DNA of 64,000 nucleotides from Tillandsia leiboldiana (GCA_029204045.2 CM055062.1:12520571-12584570), one strand, 5' to 3'; positions 11,111 through 23,102 are shown, numbered from the stretch's first letter. The notes: generated by a model not told the origin, from the letters alone. A program made the numbers and translations.

Positions 11111-11887
11111 GTGCTCGCCTGGACCCGTGGACCGTGCTGTACGGACAAGCACAGTAAACCCTAATTTCGCGGTTTTCTTCGCCGTTTTCGCTCCCGTTTC
11201 GCGATTTCTTCTCCGTTTTCGCTCCCGTGCGACTCCGACGAAGACCCCGCGACCATGGTAACGACGGCGGCGGCCTCCCGTTTAACAACGGTGGCGGCGG
11301 CCTCCCGTTAACCCACTATGTTCCAACAAAACATCCCAAAAAATCTCCGAATAAATCCGCGGTAAATCTAACGGCTAAACCGTTGATCCACGAACAACCA
11401 AAACATAAATCGGAACCCCGATCGAATTTTCGACCAAGTCCGATAAAAAGAAACCGACTAAAAATCATCGATTAAACTCGATAAAAACCATCGATCACCC
11501 TCGATCAAGAACGAGAATAAAACATGGATCAAAACCCGACGAAAATCCGCGATCGATGTACTAATTAATACGACCTTACGAGAACACGGAAAACCCCCGA
11601 TTAATTCTACAAAAAGATTAACGACCACTAACCTCAATCTATCGGAATTAAAGAACCGATCTTGTTTCCTTTCGGCGTTGGAGACCCGGATCCGCTCCCC
11701 GTAGACGATGGCGTCTCGTTCTCCGATCTCCGGCACGTGAATCAGGGCGATCGGGTTCCTCCGCTTCCTCCTTCTTTTCCTCTTTTCTCCTCCGGTTAGG
11801 GTTCCGTCTTTTCTTTTCTTTTTCTCTTCTCACCGATTAGGGTTTTTATTTCTTTCTTTTCTTTTCTTTTCTTTAATCGGGATCCCT

Positions 11888-11893
11888 TATATA
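11888..11893 (-). promoter_or_regulatory. T1 LTR TATA box (left LTR)
   Basis: Minus strand GCGACTATATAAGGGATCCC, about 375 bp from the LTR start, followed by a pyrimidine/purine-rich leader with AACCCTAATC. This is a classical plant TATA context, so U3 is about 350-400 bp. Confidence 0.7.
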
Positions 11894-12303
11894 GTCGCAC
11901 TTTATCTCTAATTAATTTCTCTTTAATTCGTACGTAAGAGAATTATTATTTTCTGTCTGGGATAATTAATTAACTAATTAATTATCCCATACGAGATAAC
12001 CTACCTTATCTCTAACGGGTGCAAGATATTTTGCACGGATTCCGATGCACGACTAATCACCGTATCACTTTGAATCCCGTTCCGGGGGATCCCGATATCG
12101 GATTTCAGATCCGATCGCACCGTCGGCTTTCTTTTTCCGTGCTCTATCGCAGAAAAATACTAGCACCCCACAATGGCCAACTTTTAAGAATTGAATAATT
12201 TTATTTCACTTAAAGGCTTAAATGACTACACGTAAGTCAAAAATACCCCGAAAGGCCGGATCACTACACCACTCACACTTTATAAAAAGTTTCGTCCCGA
12301 AAC

Positions 12304-13670
12304 TTAAATACAAACCCCACTAATCAATTCGGGAAAACATTCCCTCATCTTCGATTCCAGTTCCCAAGTCGCCTCGCGCTCTTCAAGGTTGCTCCACTGG
12401 ACCTTTACATAGGGGATTGTTCGTTTGCGCAACTTCTTGTCCTCTCTCGCCAAAATCCGCACCGGCGTCTCCCCGACGCTTAAATCCTCTCGCAACTCGA
12501 TGGTGGAGGCATCCAAGGCATGAGAGGGATCGGCTAGGTACTTCCGGAGCATTGAGACGTGCAACACGTTATGGACTCGTTCGAGATTTGGCGGCAGGGC
12601 TAATCGGTACGCCACCGGTCCTATGCGTTCTAGGATCTCGAACGGTCCTACGTACCTCGGGCTTAACTTTCCCTTTATGCCGAAGCGTCGGTTCCCCTTG
12701 GAGGGCGAAACTTGGAGCAACGCGTGTTCACCCACCATGAACTCTAAGTCTCGGCGTCTGTTGTCCGCGTAGCTTTTCTGTCTGCTCTGGGCGGTCAGTA
12801 GTCTTTGTCTAATCAATCGCACATTTGCTTCGGTCTCCTCCACCAGATCTGGGCCCAGAAACTTACGCTCACCCAAGTCGTCCCAGCATATTGGAGACCG
12901 ACAGCGGCGCCCGTACAGGGCCTCGTATGGCGCCATCTGAATGCTGGCCTGGTAACTGTTATTGTAGGCAAATTCCACTAGGGGCAAGCACCGTGCCCAT
13001 CCTTCGCCCAGGTCTAAAACGCATGCCCGAAGCATGTCCTCCACAATTTGTATCACTCACTCTGATTGTTCGTCGGTCTGCGGGTGAAAAGCCGTACTAA
13101 AGTGCAACTTGGTTCCCATTGCTCGCTGCAGGCTCTGCCAAAAGTTTGACACAAATCGCGTGTCCCTGTCCGACGTGATGGATGTCGGCACCCCATGCAA
13201 CCTTACTATCTCGTTGATGTAGGTTTGTGCCAGTCGTTCCCGCGTCCACGTCGTGTGTATGGGCAGAAAGTGGGCCGATTTCGTCAGACAGTCCACAATT
13301 ACCCATATTGCATCGTGTCCCTGTGACGATCTCGGGAACCCGGTCACAAAATCCATGGTAATCATGTCCCACTTCCACACGGGCACCGGTAAGGGTTGCA
13401 ATTTTCCTGCTGGACGCTGGTGTTCGGCCTTCACTCGTTGGCACACCAGGCAGTGTGCCACAAACCGAGTCACGCCTCCCTTCATTTTGGGCCACCAGAA
13501 GGTCTGTTTGACGTCCTTGTACATCTTCGTTCCCCCGGGATGCGCTGTGTATGGAGCAGTATGCGCCTCCCGCAGGATTTCCTCTTTGAGTTCCGGTAGA
13601 TCCGGCACACAGATTCGTCCCCGAAATCGTATCGTGCCGTCGGAGTTTACTGTGAAATCACCTTCTTGGT
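12304..13670 (-). pseudogene. T1 integrase and chromodomain, copy 1
   Basis: The integrase has an H-H-C-C zinc-binding region (EAHTAPYTAHPGG ... CLVCQR), the catalytic D in MDFVTGFP, D in TSDRDTRF and E in TDEQSE. A TGA follows directly after that Glu at about 13056, so translation would end there. The rest (13056-12304) gives the C-terminal part and a chromodomain (VRILAREDKKLRKRTIPYVK, then EREATWELESKM), which in chromoviruses steers integration into heterochromatin. The stop is also in copy 2, so it predates the duplication. The chromodomain frame is intact here but not in copy 2. Confidence 0.9.
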
Positions 13671-13676
13671 CGGCAG

Positions 13677-14342
13677 TTACTCTGCTCGCACCAGCTGGAG
13701 TTGGTCATCAGTCGACTGCCCCTCGAGAATTCTGTCAAGTAGGGTAGGTCTGACCACCAGTGTCAGAAGTTGTTCGACTGTACCCGCTGGTACTACTTCT
13801 AGTCTTAATCGCGAAAATTCCGCAATCAGACTATCTTGCTGGGTGATGGCACTTACCCCTGCCTTCTCGGCCTGCCCCTTACGGCTCAGGGCGTCGGCCA
13901 CCACATTTGCCTTTCCCGGGTGGTAGTGGATCGTTAAATCGTAATCCTTCAGTAGCTCGAGCCACCGTCTTTGTCGCAAATTTAACTCCTTTTGGGTGAA
14001 AAGGTACTTAAGACTTTTATGATCTGAGTACACATTGCAGTGTGCCCCATACAGGTAGTGTCTCCAAAGCTTGAGGACGAACACAACCGCTGCGAGTTCC
14101 AAATCGTGCACGGGGTAGTTTCGCTCGTATTCCTTGAGCTGCCTTGACGCATAGGCTATAACCTTTCCCCGTTGCATGAGTACTCCACCCAGTCCGTTTC
14201 GCGACGCATCGCAATACACTTCATAATCCTCCCCTGGTTCTGGCAGGGCGAGAATCGGAGCTCGCGTCAATCTATCCTTGAGCTCCTCGAAGCTCCTCTG
14301 ACATTTGTCCGTCCAGATGAACTTTTCCCCCTTTTTAGTCAA
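13677..14342 (-). pseudogene. T1 RNase H, copy 1
   Basis: Minus-strand frame of 221 codons with the gypsy RNase H motifs: CDASRNGLGGVL, the acidic E in VHDLELAAVV and D in YSDHKSLKYL, followed by the connection to integrase (HPGKANVVADALSRK). It is out of frame with RT (an extra A in the CTTAAACC run near 14348) and with integrase (stop at 13677). Both lesions are shared with copy 2. Confidence 0.9.
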
Positions 14343-14345
14343 ATG

Positions 14346-15250
14346 GTTTAAGGGGGGTGGCTATCTTGGAGAAACCCTCCACGAAGCGCCGGTAGTACCC
14401 GGCTAATCCTAGAAAGCTTCGAACCTCTGTTACCGTCGTCGGTTGGGACCAGTCCGTCACCGAATCTATCTTCTTCGGATCGACTGCGACTCCAGCCGCT
14501 GAGATTACGTGCCCCAAGAAGCCAACCTCTCGGAGCCAAAACTCACACTTTTTGAGTTTGGCGTAGAGTTTCTGTTCCCGTAGGGTCTGGAGGACTGTGC
14601 GCAGATGTTCTTCATGTTCCTCGTCTGTACGGAGTAGATGAGGATATCGTCGATGAAGACCACCACGAATAAATCCAGGAAGGGTTTGAATACCCTGTTC
14701 ATCATGTCCATGAACACCGCCGGGGCATTCGTGAGCCCGAACGGCATTACTGTAAATTCGTAATGACCGTAGCGAGTCCGAAAAGCCGTTTTGGGGATGT
14801 CCTCCCCCTTGACCTGGACCTGATGATAGCCCGACTGCAGGTCAATCTTTGAAAACACCGTCGCCCCCTGTAGTTGGTCGAAGAGGTCGTCGATCCTTGG
14901 CAGTGGGTACTTGTTCTTAACGGTGACCTTATTTATCTCCCGGTAGTCGATGCACAACCGGAGACTTCCGTCCTTCTTCCTCACAAACAGGACGGGCGCG
15001 CCCCAGGGTGACGCGCTAGGTCTGATGAAGCCCTTATCCAAAAGGTCCTCCAACTGTGCCTTGAGTTCCTTCAACTCCACGAAGGCCATCCTGTACGGTG
15101 CCTTGGTGATGGGTTTGGTGCCGGGAAGTAGTTCAATAGGGAAGTCGACTTCTCGTTCCGGCGGCGCTCCGGGGAGCTCTGCCGGAAACACGTCCGGAAA
15201 TTCCCTTACCACGGGACCGCTGATCCTTATCTGGGGAGCGGCCCTGAACT
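14346..15250 (-). pseudogene. T1 reverse transcriptase, copy 1
   Basis: Minus-strand RT with FPDVFPAELPG at the start, then KKDGSLRLCIDYRE, PRIDDLFDQL, SGYHQV and the catalytic box VVFIDDILIYS. A one-base deletion at about 14634 shifts the frame directly after that box; copy 2 has the extra G. The thumb part continues in another frame (14335-14517). There is no protease domain upstream. Confidence 0.9.
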
Positions 15251-15259
15251 ACCTATCGG

Positions 15260-15600
15260 CCCATTGGGTTCTCGGCTGCACAGGCATAGGGTGGAGCCTA
15301 TTTATTCCTTGCATGGCCTTTAACGGGCCTCGAGTACACAAGGTTCTCCTATGCTTCGAAGCTCGCCCGCGCACATCGACCGGGGGAGGCTTCGCCTAAT
15401 ACTTAAGGATTTTTAGAGAGAGAGAGAGAAAGAGGAGATGAGAGAGAGAGGAGAGCCTAATAGGGGTAGCAGGCTAAGGTGTAACCGGTGCTCCTAATCT
15501 AAGAGGGAAAGTGAAACCACAAACTACCTGCCGTTACTAGGGTCTGGGACGTCGCGTCCTCCACTGTAGTATCCCGGGGAGTCCGGCCACACCATTGGGC
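15260..15600 (-). other. Non-retroviral spacer where protease should be, copy 1
   Basis: Between gag and RT a chromovirus normally carries an aspartic protease with a D-[ST]-G motif. Here there is a short stretch with a GA microsatellite (15414-15455) and no protease motif in any frame. The same stretch is found in copy 2 (21535-21830). Origin not recognised. Confidence 0.65.
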
Positions 15601-16625
15601 CAGCGTCGTACGTCGTGCTGGGGAAGGGACTTGACGTCTGAGGAGTCTGCGGATTGCTGGTCGTCAGGCGAATCCTTTGGCTGAACGGGGGCCGCAGCAC
15701 TCTCTGGTCATTCTGCTGCGGTGAGCGCGGTGGCGGCGGGGATGGCCCCTGTGGGCAGAAGGCACGGGAGTGGTCCGGTAAGCTGCACTGATGGCAGTAA
15801 TGGTACCTCCACGACATTCTGCCACCGGGTGAGCACCCTTGCAGATTACGCACGGTCCCCGAGGTGGTTTGCGTCCCTTTTGATATTCCATGACCGAGCA
15901 TTCCTTGTCTAATGTTCTTCAGGTCGTCCTCCAATTGCCGCTTGACACGGTCGGAAAGAAAGCGTCAAAAAGTTCCTCTCTAAGGTCGTCCATGGGTCGT
16001 AGCGGGTCGTTTGTTGAGGGTCCGGGCGTACCGTCTTCCACCAGATTCGCGCATATCCTTCGAGGAGTGAACGCTAGTGGCCCCGCTCGTGTTCCTCCAC
16101 ATAGATCCTCGAAGAGTTTTTCCATGGTCTACCCATTTCTCGACGACCCATGGATCGGTCGTCTCTCCCTCAGAAAGTGGAGGGTCATGCTTCTTTGAAC
16201 CTAGTCAAATTCGTCCTGACCCTTTCTCGCGTCGTTCGTTGCTTCGTAACCCTCCTACAGCGGCGGACCCCCCGAAGTAGGGGGGTTCCTACCTTCCCCT
16301 GCTGTCGCCCCACCACGGGCCCCGTGGTCGTCGGAGTAGGTACATCCCTTGGGGATGGGGGTTGTTCCGTCGTCGAGCCAACTCGTCCCTGCGGTCCCGT
16401 AGTGGGTGGCGGTGGCTTCGGGCGGAGGGGTCGGATTGCGTCCCGCTGGGCGCGGTTGCCTGTTGCTGCGTCAGGTGACAAACCTGCTCCCGTCAGCGCG
16501 ATGCTAATTTGCCCGGCCATTTCCTCGCAGTTGTTGTCCGGAGGAGCTGGTTTTCCTCGGTGGCGGGGTCACTCTGTCCGCGTCCGCATTCTCGGTGACG
16601 ATCTAAGTCCGGGCCATCAAGACGC
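15600..16625 (-). pseudogene. T1 gag, copy 1, many frameshifts
   Basis: Matches the cleaner gag of copy 2 (21830-22880) but is broken into several frames (15524-15934, 15919-16125, 16185-16520) by single-base insertions and deletions. Two zinc-knuckle motifs remain near 15770-15860. The lesion density rises towards the assembly gap, so many of these breaks may be sequencing errors and not mutations. Confidence 0.75.
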
Positions 16626-16827
16626 TCCGCTTAGACAAAGAAAACCACGTTAACCCTAAGGTTATAACCCTAACACCCTGTCTTAACGATACACCTACAT
16701 TACGTTCCCGTTTCCCCGTACTCTCACGTACTACGCACCTATACCTTGGTTATCTCATGTCTAATTTGCTTGTGGTACCCTACACCTGTGGATGTGGATC
16801 ACGTCTACTATGGTTATGGTTGTTTTT

Positions 16828-16838
16828 CTCTGCTACCA
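16828..16838 (-). other. T1 primer-binding site, copy 1
   Basis: Minus strand TGGTAGCAGAG, one mismatch from the initiator-Met tRNA complement seen at 23085-23095, eight bases inside the LTR edge. Confidence 0.7.
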
Positions 16839-16845
16839 TTTAATC

Positions 16846-18523
16846 TGTCCCGCCCCCAGGGGTTTTTGAGTCATCAAAGCGGAAAATTGCGTGTGATCTT
16901 TTTTTTTTCTTCCTTAACAATGTATTTTAAACCTCACCTCCCCGGTGCTGCAGACCGCCACATACACAATTCTCCCTCCTGCCACGCGGACAGAGTCTCC
17001 TTGTACATGCACGCGTCCTCATTTACAACAACCTACACAAACACCAACCATCAACCATACAATAGACCATCCATCATCACGCGGAATATTACAGCGCATC
17101 AGTTTAGAAAGGAAAAGCCAGCGAGTTGCAAAACCCGTGCCCACACNNNNNNNNNNNNNNNNNNNNNNNNNNNNNNNNNNNNNNNNNNNNNNNNNNNNNN
17201 NNNNNNNNNNNNNNNNNNNNNNNNNNNNNNNNNNNNNNNNNNNNNNGCGCCGGTGCACGCATGAGGCGTGCACCGCGCGCCTTGGGCCGGGCCGGTGCAC
17301 GAAACCGTGCCCGGGTCTGGTGCTCTTTCCGACGCTGCGGCATGCACCGTGGCTCGCCGTGGACCCTTGGGCCCGGCTGTACGGACAGCACAGTAAACCC
17401 TAATTTTCGCGGTTTTCCTTTCTTTCGCCGTTTTCGCATACCCGTTCGCGATGTTGCTTCGTCCGTTTTTTTCGCTCCCGTGCGACTCCGACGAAGACCC
17501 CGCGACCATGGTAACGACGGCGGCGGCCTCCCGTTTAACAACGGTGGCGGCGGCCTCCCGTTAACCCACTATGTTCCAACAAAACATCCCAAAAAATCTC
17601 CGAATAAATCCGCGGTAAATCTAACGGCTAAACCGTTGATCCACGAACAAACCAAAACATAAATCGGAACCCCGATCGAATTTCGACCAAGTCCGATAAA
17701 AAGAAACCGACTAAAAATCATCGATTAAACTCGATAAAAAACCATCGATCACCCTCGATCAAGAACGAGAATAAAACATGGATCAAAACCCGACGAAAAT
17801 CCGCGATCGATGTACTAATTAATACGACCTTACGAGAACACGGAAAACCCCCGATTAATTCTACAAAAAGATTAACGACCACTAACCTCAATCTATCGGA
17901 ATTAAAGAACCGATCTTGTTTCCTTTCGGCGTTGGAGACCCGGATCCGCTCCCCCGTAGACGATGGCGTCTCGTTCTCCGATCTCCGGCACGTGAATCAG
18001 GGCGATCGGGTTCCTCCGCTTCCTCCTTCTTTTCCTCTTTTCTCCTCCGGTTAGGGTTCCGTCTTTTCTTTTCTTTTTCTCTTCTCACCGATTAGGGTTT
18101 TTATTTCTTTCTTTTCTTTTCTTTTCTTTAATCGGATCCCTTATATAGTCGCACTTTATCTCTAATTAATTTCTCTTTAATTCGTACGTAAGAGAATTAT
18201 TATTTTCTGTCTGGGATAATTAATTAACTAATTAATTATCCCATACGAGATAACCTACCTTATCTCTAACGGGTGCAAGATATTTTGCACGGATTCCGAT
18301 GCACGACTAATCACCGTATCACTTTGAATCCCGTTCCGGGGGATCCCGATATCGGATTTCAGATCCGATCGCACCGTCGGCTTTCTTTTTTCCGTGCTCT
18401 ATCGCAGAAAAATACTAGCACCCCACAATGGCCAACTTTTAAGAATTGAATAATTTTATTTCACTTAAAGGCTTAAATGACTACACGTAAGTCAAAAATA
18501 CCCCGAAAGGCCGGATCACTACA
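16846..18523 (-). repeat. T1 LTR, middle, incomplete because of gap
   Basis: TGTCCCGCCCCC ... GATCACTACA. Compared with the outer LTRs it lacks about 1.4 kb, all at the run of N. The part right of the gap resembles the left LTR more than the right one, for example sharing ATAAAACATGGATCAAAACC. TATA box at 18142-18147. Confidence 0.85.
17147..17246. other. Assembly gap, 100 N
   Basis: Exactly 100 N, the usual placeholder for a gap of unknown size. Alignment to the outer LTRs implies about 1.5 kb of LTR is missing, if the middle LTR is full length. Confidence 0.95.
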
Positions 18524-18637
18524 CCACTCACACTTTATAAAAAGTTTCGTCCCGAAACTTAAATACAAACCCCACTAATCAATTCGGGAAAACATTCCCT
18601 CATCTTCGATTCCAGTTCCCAAGTCGCCTCGCGCTCT

Positions 18638-19926
18638 TCAAGGTTGCTCCACTGGACCTTTACATAGGGGATTGTTCGTTTGCGCAACTTCTTGTCCTCT
18701 CCTCGCCAAAATCCGCACCGGCGTCTCCCCGACGCTTAAATCCTCTCGCAACTCGATGGTGGAGGCATCCAAGGCATGAGAGGGATCGGCTAGGTACTTC
18801 CGGAGCATTGAGACGTGCAACACGTTATGGACTCGTTCGAGATTTGGCGGCAGGGCTAATCGGTACGCCACCGGTCCTATGCGTTCTAGGATCTCGAACG
18901 GTCCTACGTACCTCGGGCTTAACTTTCCCTTTATGCCGAAGCGTCGGTTCCCCTTGGAGGGCGAAACTTGGAGCAACGCGTGTTCACCCACCATGAACTC
19001 TAAGTCTCGGCGTCTGTTGTCCGCGTAGCTTTTCTGTCTGCTCTGGGCGGTCAGTAGTCTTTGTCTAATCAATCGCACATTTGCTTCGGTCTCCTCCACC
19101 AGATCTGGGCCCAGAAACTTACGCTCACCCAAGTCGTCCCAGCATATTGGAGACCGACAGCGGCGCCCGTACAGGGCCTCGTATGGCGCCATCTGAATGC
19201 TGGCCTGGTAACTGTTATTGTAGGCAAATTCCACTAGGGGCAAGCACCGTGCCCATCCTTCGCCCAGGTCTAAAACGCATGCCCGAAGCATGTCCTCCAC
19301 AATTTGTATCACTCACTCTGATTGTTCGTCGGTCTGCGGGTGAAAAGCCGTACTAAAGTGCAACTTGGTTCCCATTGCTCGCTGCAGGCTCTGCCAAAAG
19401 TTTGACACAAATCGCGTGTCCCTGTCCGACGTGATGGATGTCGGCACCCCATGCAACCTTACTATCTCGTTGATGTAGGTTTGTGCCAGTCGTTCCCGCG
19501 TCCACGTCGTGTGTATGGGCAGAAAGTGGGCCGATTTCGTCAGACAGTCCACAATTACCCATATTGCATCGTGTCCCTGTGACGATCTCGGGAACCCGGT
19601 CACAAAATCCATGGTAATCATGTCCCACTTCCACACGGGCACCGGTAAGGGTTGCAATTTTCCTGCTGGACGCTGGTGTTCGGCCTTCACTCGTTGGCAC
19701 ACCAGGCAGTGTGCCACAAACCGAGTCACGCCTCCCTTCATTTTGGGCCACCAGAAGGTCTGTTTGACGTCCTTGTACATCTTCGTTCCCCCGGGATGCG
19801 CTGTGTATGGAGCAGTATGCGCCTCCCGCAGGATTTCCTCTTTGAGTTCCGGTAGATCCGGCACACAGATTCGTCCCCGAAATCGTATCGTGCCGTCGGA
19901 GTTTACTGTGAAATCACCTTCTTGGT
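18638..19926 (-). pseudogene. T1 integrase and chromodomain, copy 2
   Basis: Same as copy 1 at nearly every residue, including the TGA after TDEQSE (about 19312). An extra C in CCTCTCCTCGCC near 18700 shifts the frame inside the chromodomain, so only copy 1 keeps it readable. Confidence 0.9.
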
Positions 19927-19932
19927 CGGCAG

Positions 19933-20592
19933 TTACTCTGCTCGCACCAGCTGGAGTTGGTCATCAGTCGACTGCCCCTCGAGAATTCTGTCAAGTAGGG
20001 TAGGTCTGACCACCAGTGTCAGAAGTTGTTCGACTGTACCCGCTGGTACTACTTCTAGTCTTAATCGCGAAAATTCCGCAATCAGACTATCTTGCTGGGT
20101 GATGGCACTTACCCCTGCCTTCTCGGCCTGCCCCTTACGGCTCAGGGCGTCGGCCACCACATTTGCCTTTCCCGGGTGGTAGTGGATCGTTAAATCGTAA
20201 TCCTTCAGTAGCTCGAGCCACCGTCTTTGTCGCAAATTTAACTCCTTTTGGGTGAAAAGGTACTTAAGACTTTTATGATCTGAGTACACATTGCAGTGTG
20301 CCCCATACAGGTAGTGTCTCCAAAGCTTGAGGACGAACACAACCGCTGCGAGTTCCAAATCGTGCACGGGGTAGTTTCGCTCGTATTCCTTGAGCTGCCT
20401 TGACGCATAGGCTATAACCTTTCCCCGTTGCATGAGTACTCCACCCAGTCCGTTTCGCGACGCATCGCAATACACTTCATAATCCTCCCCTGGTTCTGGC
20501 AGGGCGAGAATCGGAGCTCGCGTCAATCTATCCTTGAGCTCCTCGAAGCTCCTCTGACATTTGTCCGTCCAGATGAACTTTTCCCCCCTTTT
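19933..20592 (-). pseudogene. T1 RNase H, copy 2
   Basis: Frame 19933-20526 is identical to copy 1 over the catalytic motifs. A longer C/G run near 20583-20588 (six bases against five) breaks the upstream join. Confidence 0.9.
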
Positions 20593-21530
20593 TAGTCAAA
20601 TGGTTTAAGGGGGGTGGCTATCTTGGAGAAACCCTCCACGAAGCGCCGGTAGTACCCGGCTAATCCTAGAAAGCTTCGAACCTCTGTTACCGTCGTCGGT
20701 TGGGACCAGTCCGTCACCGAATCTATCTTCTTCGGATCGACTGCGACTCCAGCCGCTGAGATTACGTGCCCCAAGAAGCCAACCTCTCGGAGCCAAAACT
20801 CACACTTTTTGAGTTTGGCGTAGAGTTTCTGTTCCCGTAGGGTCTGGAGGACTGTGCGCAGATGTTCTTCATGTTCCTCGTCTGTACGGGAGTAGATGAG
20901 GATATCGTCGATGAAGACCACCACGAATAAATCCAGGAAGGGTTTGAATACCCTGTTCATCATGTCCATGAACACCGCCGGGGCATTCGTGAGCCCGAAC
21001 GGCATTACTGTAAATTCGTAATGACCGTAGCGAGTCCGAAAAGCCGTTTTGGGGATGTCCTCCCCCTTGACCTGGACCTGATGATAGCCCGACTGCAGGT
21101 CAATCTTTGAAAACACCGTCGCCCCCTGTAGTTGGTCGAAGAGGTCGTCGATCCTTGGCAGTGGGTACTTGTTCTTAACGGTGACCTTATTTATCTCCCG
21201 GTAGTCGATGCACAACCGGAGACTTCCGTCCTTCTTCCTCACAAACAGGACGGGCGCGCCCCAGGGTGACGCGCTAGGTCTGATGAAGCCCTTATCCAAA
21301 AGGTCCTCCAACTGTGCCTTGAGTTCCTTCAACTCCACGAAGGCCATCCTGTACGGTGCCTTGGTGATGGGTTTGGTGCCGGGAAGTAGTTCAATAGGGA
21401 AGTCGACTTCTCGTTCCGGCGGCGCTCCGGGGAGCTCTGCCGGAAACACGTCCGGAAATTCCCTTACCACGGGACCGCTGATCCTTATCTGGGGAGCGGC
21501 CCTGAACTACCTATCGGCCCATTGGGTTCT
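20592..21530 (-). pseudogene. T1 reverse transcriptase, copy 2, domain intact
   Basis: 292 codons from VREFPDVFPAELPG to GYYRRFVEGFSKIATPL, covering palm, fingers and thumb with the FIDD catalytic box. It is the best-preserved pol domain in the array. It ends at a stop caused by the shared extra A before RNase H (CTTAAACC), where a one-base-shorter run would read on through LTKKGEKF. Confidence 0.9.
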
Positions 21531-21534
21531 CGGC

Positions 21535-21671
21535 TGCAAGGCATAGGGTGGAGCCTATTTATTCCTTGCATGGCCTTTAACGGGCCTCGAGTACACAAGG
21601 TTCTCCTATGCTTCGAAGCTCGCCCGCGCACATCGACCGGGGGAGGCTTCGCCTAATACTTAAGGATTTTT

Positions 21672-21709
<38 letters not shown>

Positions 21710-21830
21710 CCTAATAGGGGTAGCAGGCTAAGGTGTAACCGGTGCTCCTAATCTAAGAGGGAAAAGTGAAACCACAAACTACCTGCCGTTACTAGGTCTG
21801 GGACGTCGCGTCCTCCACTGTAGTATCCCG
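21535..21830 (-). other. Spacer replacing protease, copy 2
   Basis: About 300 bp containing a GA microsatellite (21671-21710) and the tract GGCCTCGAGTACACAAGG. No D-[ST]-G protease motif in either strand. Joined abruptly to gag on one side and RT on the other. Confidence 0.65.
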
Positions 21831-22880
21831 GGGAGTCCGTCCACAGCCATTGGGCCAGCGTCGTACGGCGTGCTGGGGAAGGGACTTGACGTCTGAGGAG
21901 TCTGCGGATTGCTGGTCGTCAGGCGAATCCTTTGGCTGAACGGGGGCCGCAGCACTCTCTGGTCATTTCTGCTGCGGTGGCGCGGTGGCGGCGGGGATGG
22001 GCCCCTGTGGGCAGAAGGCACGGGAGTGGTCCGGTAAGCTGCACTGATTGCAGTAATGGTGCCTCCACGTACATTCTGCCACCGGGTGAGCACCCTTGCA
22101 GATTACGCACGGTCCCCGAGGTGGTTTCGCGTCCCTTTGATATTCCATGACCGAGCAGTTCCCTTGTCTAATGTTCTTCAGGTCGTCCTCCAATTGCCGC
22201 TTGACACTGTCGGAGAAGAAAGCGGCAAAAAGTTCCTCTCTAAAGGTCGTCCATGTCGGTAGCGGGTCGTTTGTTGACGGGTCCGGGCGTACCGTCTTCC
22301 ACCAGATGCGTGCATTTCCTTCGAGGAAGTGAACGGCTAGTGGAACCCGCTCGTGTTCCTCCATCAGTAGGTCCTCGAAGAGTTTTTCCATGGTGTCTAC
22401 CCATTTCTCGACGACCCATGGATCGGTCGTCTCTCCCTCAAAAGTGGGAGGGTCATGCTTCTTGAACCTAGTCAAATTCGTCCTGACCCTTTCTCGCGTC
22501 GTTCGTTGCTTCGTAATCCCTCCTACAGCGGCGGACCCCCCGAGAGTAGGGGTGGTTCCTGCCTCCCCTGCTGTCGCCCCCACCACGGGCCCCGTGGTCG
22601 TCGGAGTAGGTACATCCCTTGGGGATGGAGGTTGTTCCGTCGTCGTGCCACTCGTCCCTTGCGGTCCCGTAGTGGGTGCGGTGGCTTCGGGCGGAGGGGT
22701 CGGATTGCGCTCGGCTGGCGCGGTTGCCTGTTGCTGCGTCAGGTGACGAACCTGCTCCGTCAGCGTTGCTAATTGCCCGGCCATTTCCCGCAGTTGTTGT
22801 CGGAGGAGCTGGTTTTCTGCGGTGGTCGGGGTCACTCTGTCCGCGTCCGCATTCTCGGTGGACGATCTAGTCCGGGCCAT
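21830..22880 (-). pseudogene. T1 gag, copy 2, internally deleted
   Basis: Starts MARTRSSTENADADRV at 22880 and reads 305 codons. N-terminal heptad-like region (LLRQQLREMAGQLATLTEQV), a P/T-rich linker, then the retrotransposon gag domain (PPTFEGETTDPWVVEKWV, ARIWWKTVRP, LEDDLKNIRQG). After SVMEYQ the sequence jumps directly to two zinc knuckles (CVICKGAHPVAEC, and C-x2-C-x4-H-x4-C at HYCNQCSLPDH). The usual 100 or more residues between these points are missing, so capsid assembly would be impaired. A frame change near 21965 leads into a P/Q-rich tail ending at 21779. Confidence 0.85.
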
Positions 22881-23084
22881 CGTCCGCTATAGACAAAGAA
22901 ACCACGTTAACCCTAAGGTTATAACCCTAACACCCTGTCTTACGATTACACCTACATTACGTTCCCCTTTTCCCCGTACTCTCACGTACTACGCACCTAT
23001 ACCTTGGTTATCTCATGTCTAATTTGCTTGTGGTACCCTACACTGTGGATGTGGATCACGTCTACTATGGTTATGGTTGTTTTT

Positions 23085-23095
23085 CTCTGATACCA
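23085..23095 (-). other. T1 primer-binding site, copy 2
   Basis: Minus strand TGGTATCAGAG, complementary to the 3' end of initiator-Met tRNA, eight bases from the LTR edge. This sets transcription direction and marks 23103-26171 as the 5' LTR. Confidence 0.9.
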
Positions 23096-23102
23096 TTTAA
23101 TC

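Larger units (their letters stand above)
9215..12268 (-). repeat. T1 LTR, left (3' LTR of the array)
   Basis: 3054 bp, TGTCACGCCCCC ... GATCACTACA on the plus strand, that is TGTAGTGATC ... GGCGTGACA on the element strand. Contains a TATA box at 11888-11893, a TTTTC microsatellite at 11845-11875, a GTGCAC-rich minisatellite at 10850-11110 and a 31-bp AT-rich repeat at 9905-10015. Confidence 0.9.

Noticed and set aside
10607..11288. Overlapping frames of 130-208 codons on both strands (also 24495-25191 and 17099-17662)
   Set aside because: They lie in the GC-rich LTR minisatellite, exist on both strands and in several frames, and have low-complexity R/G/A/P composition. They are by-products of composition.
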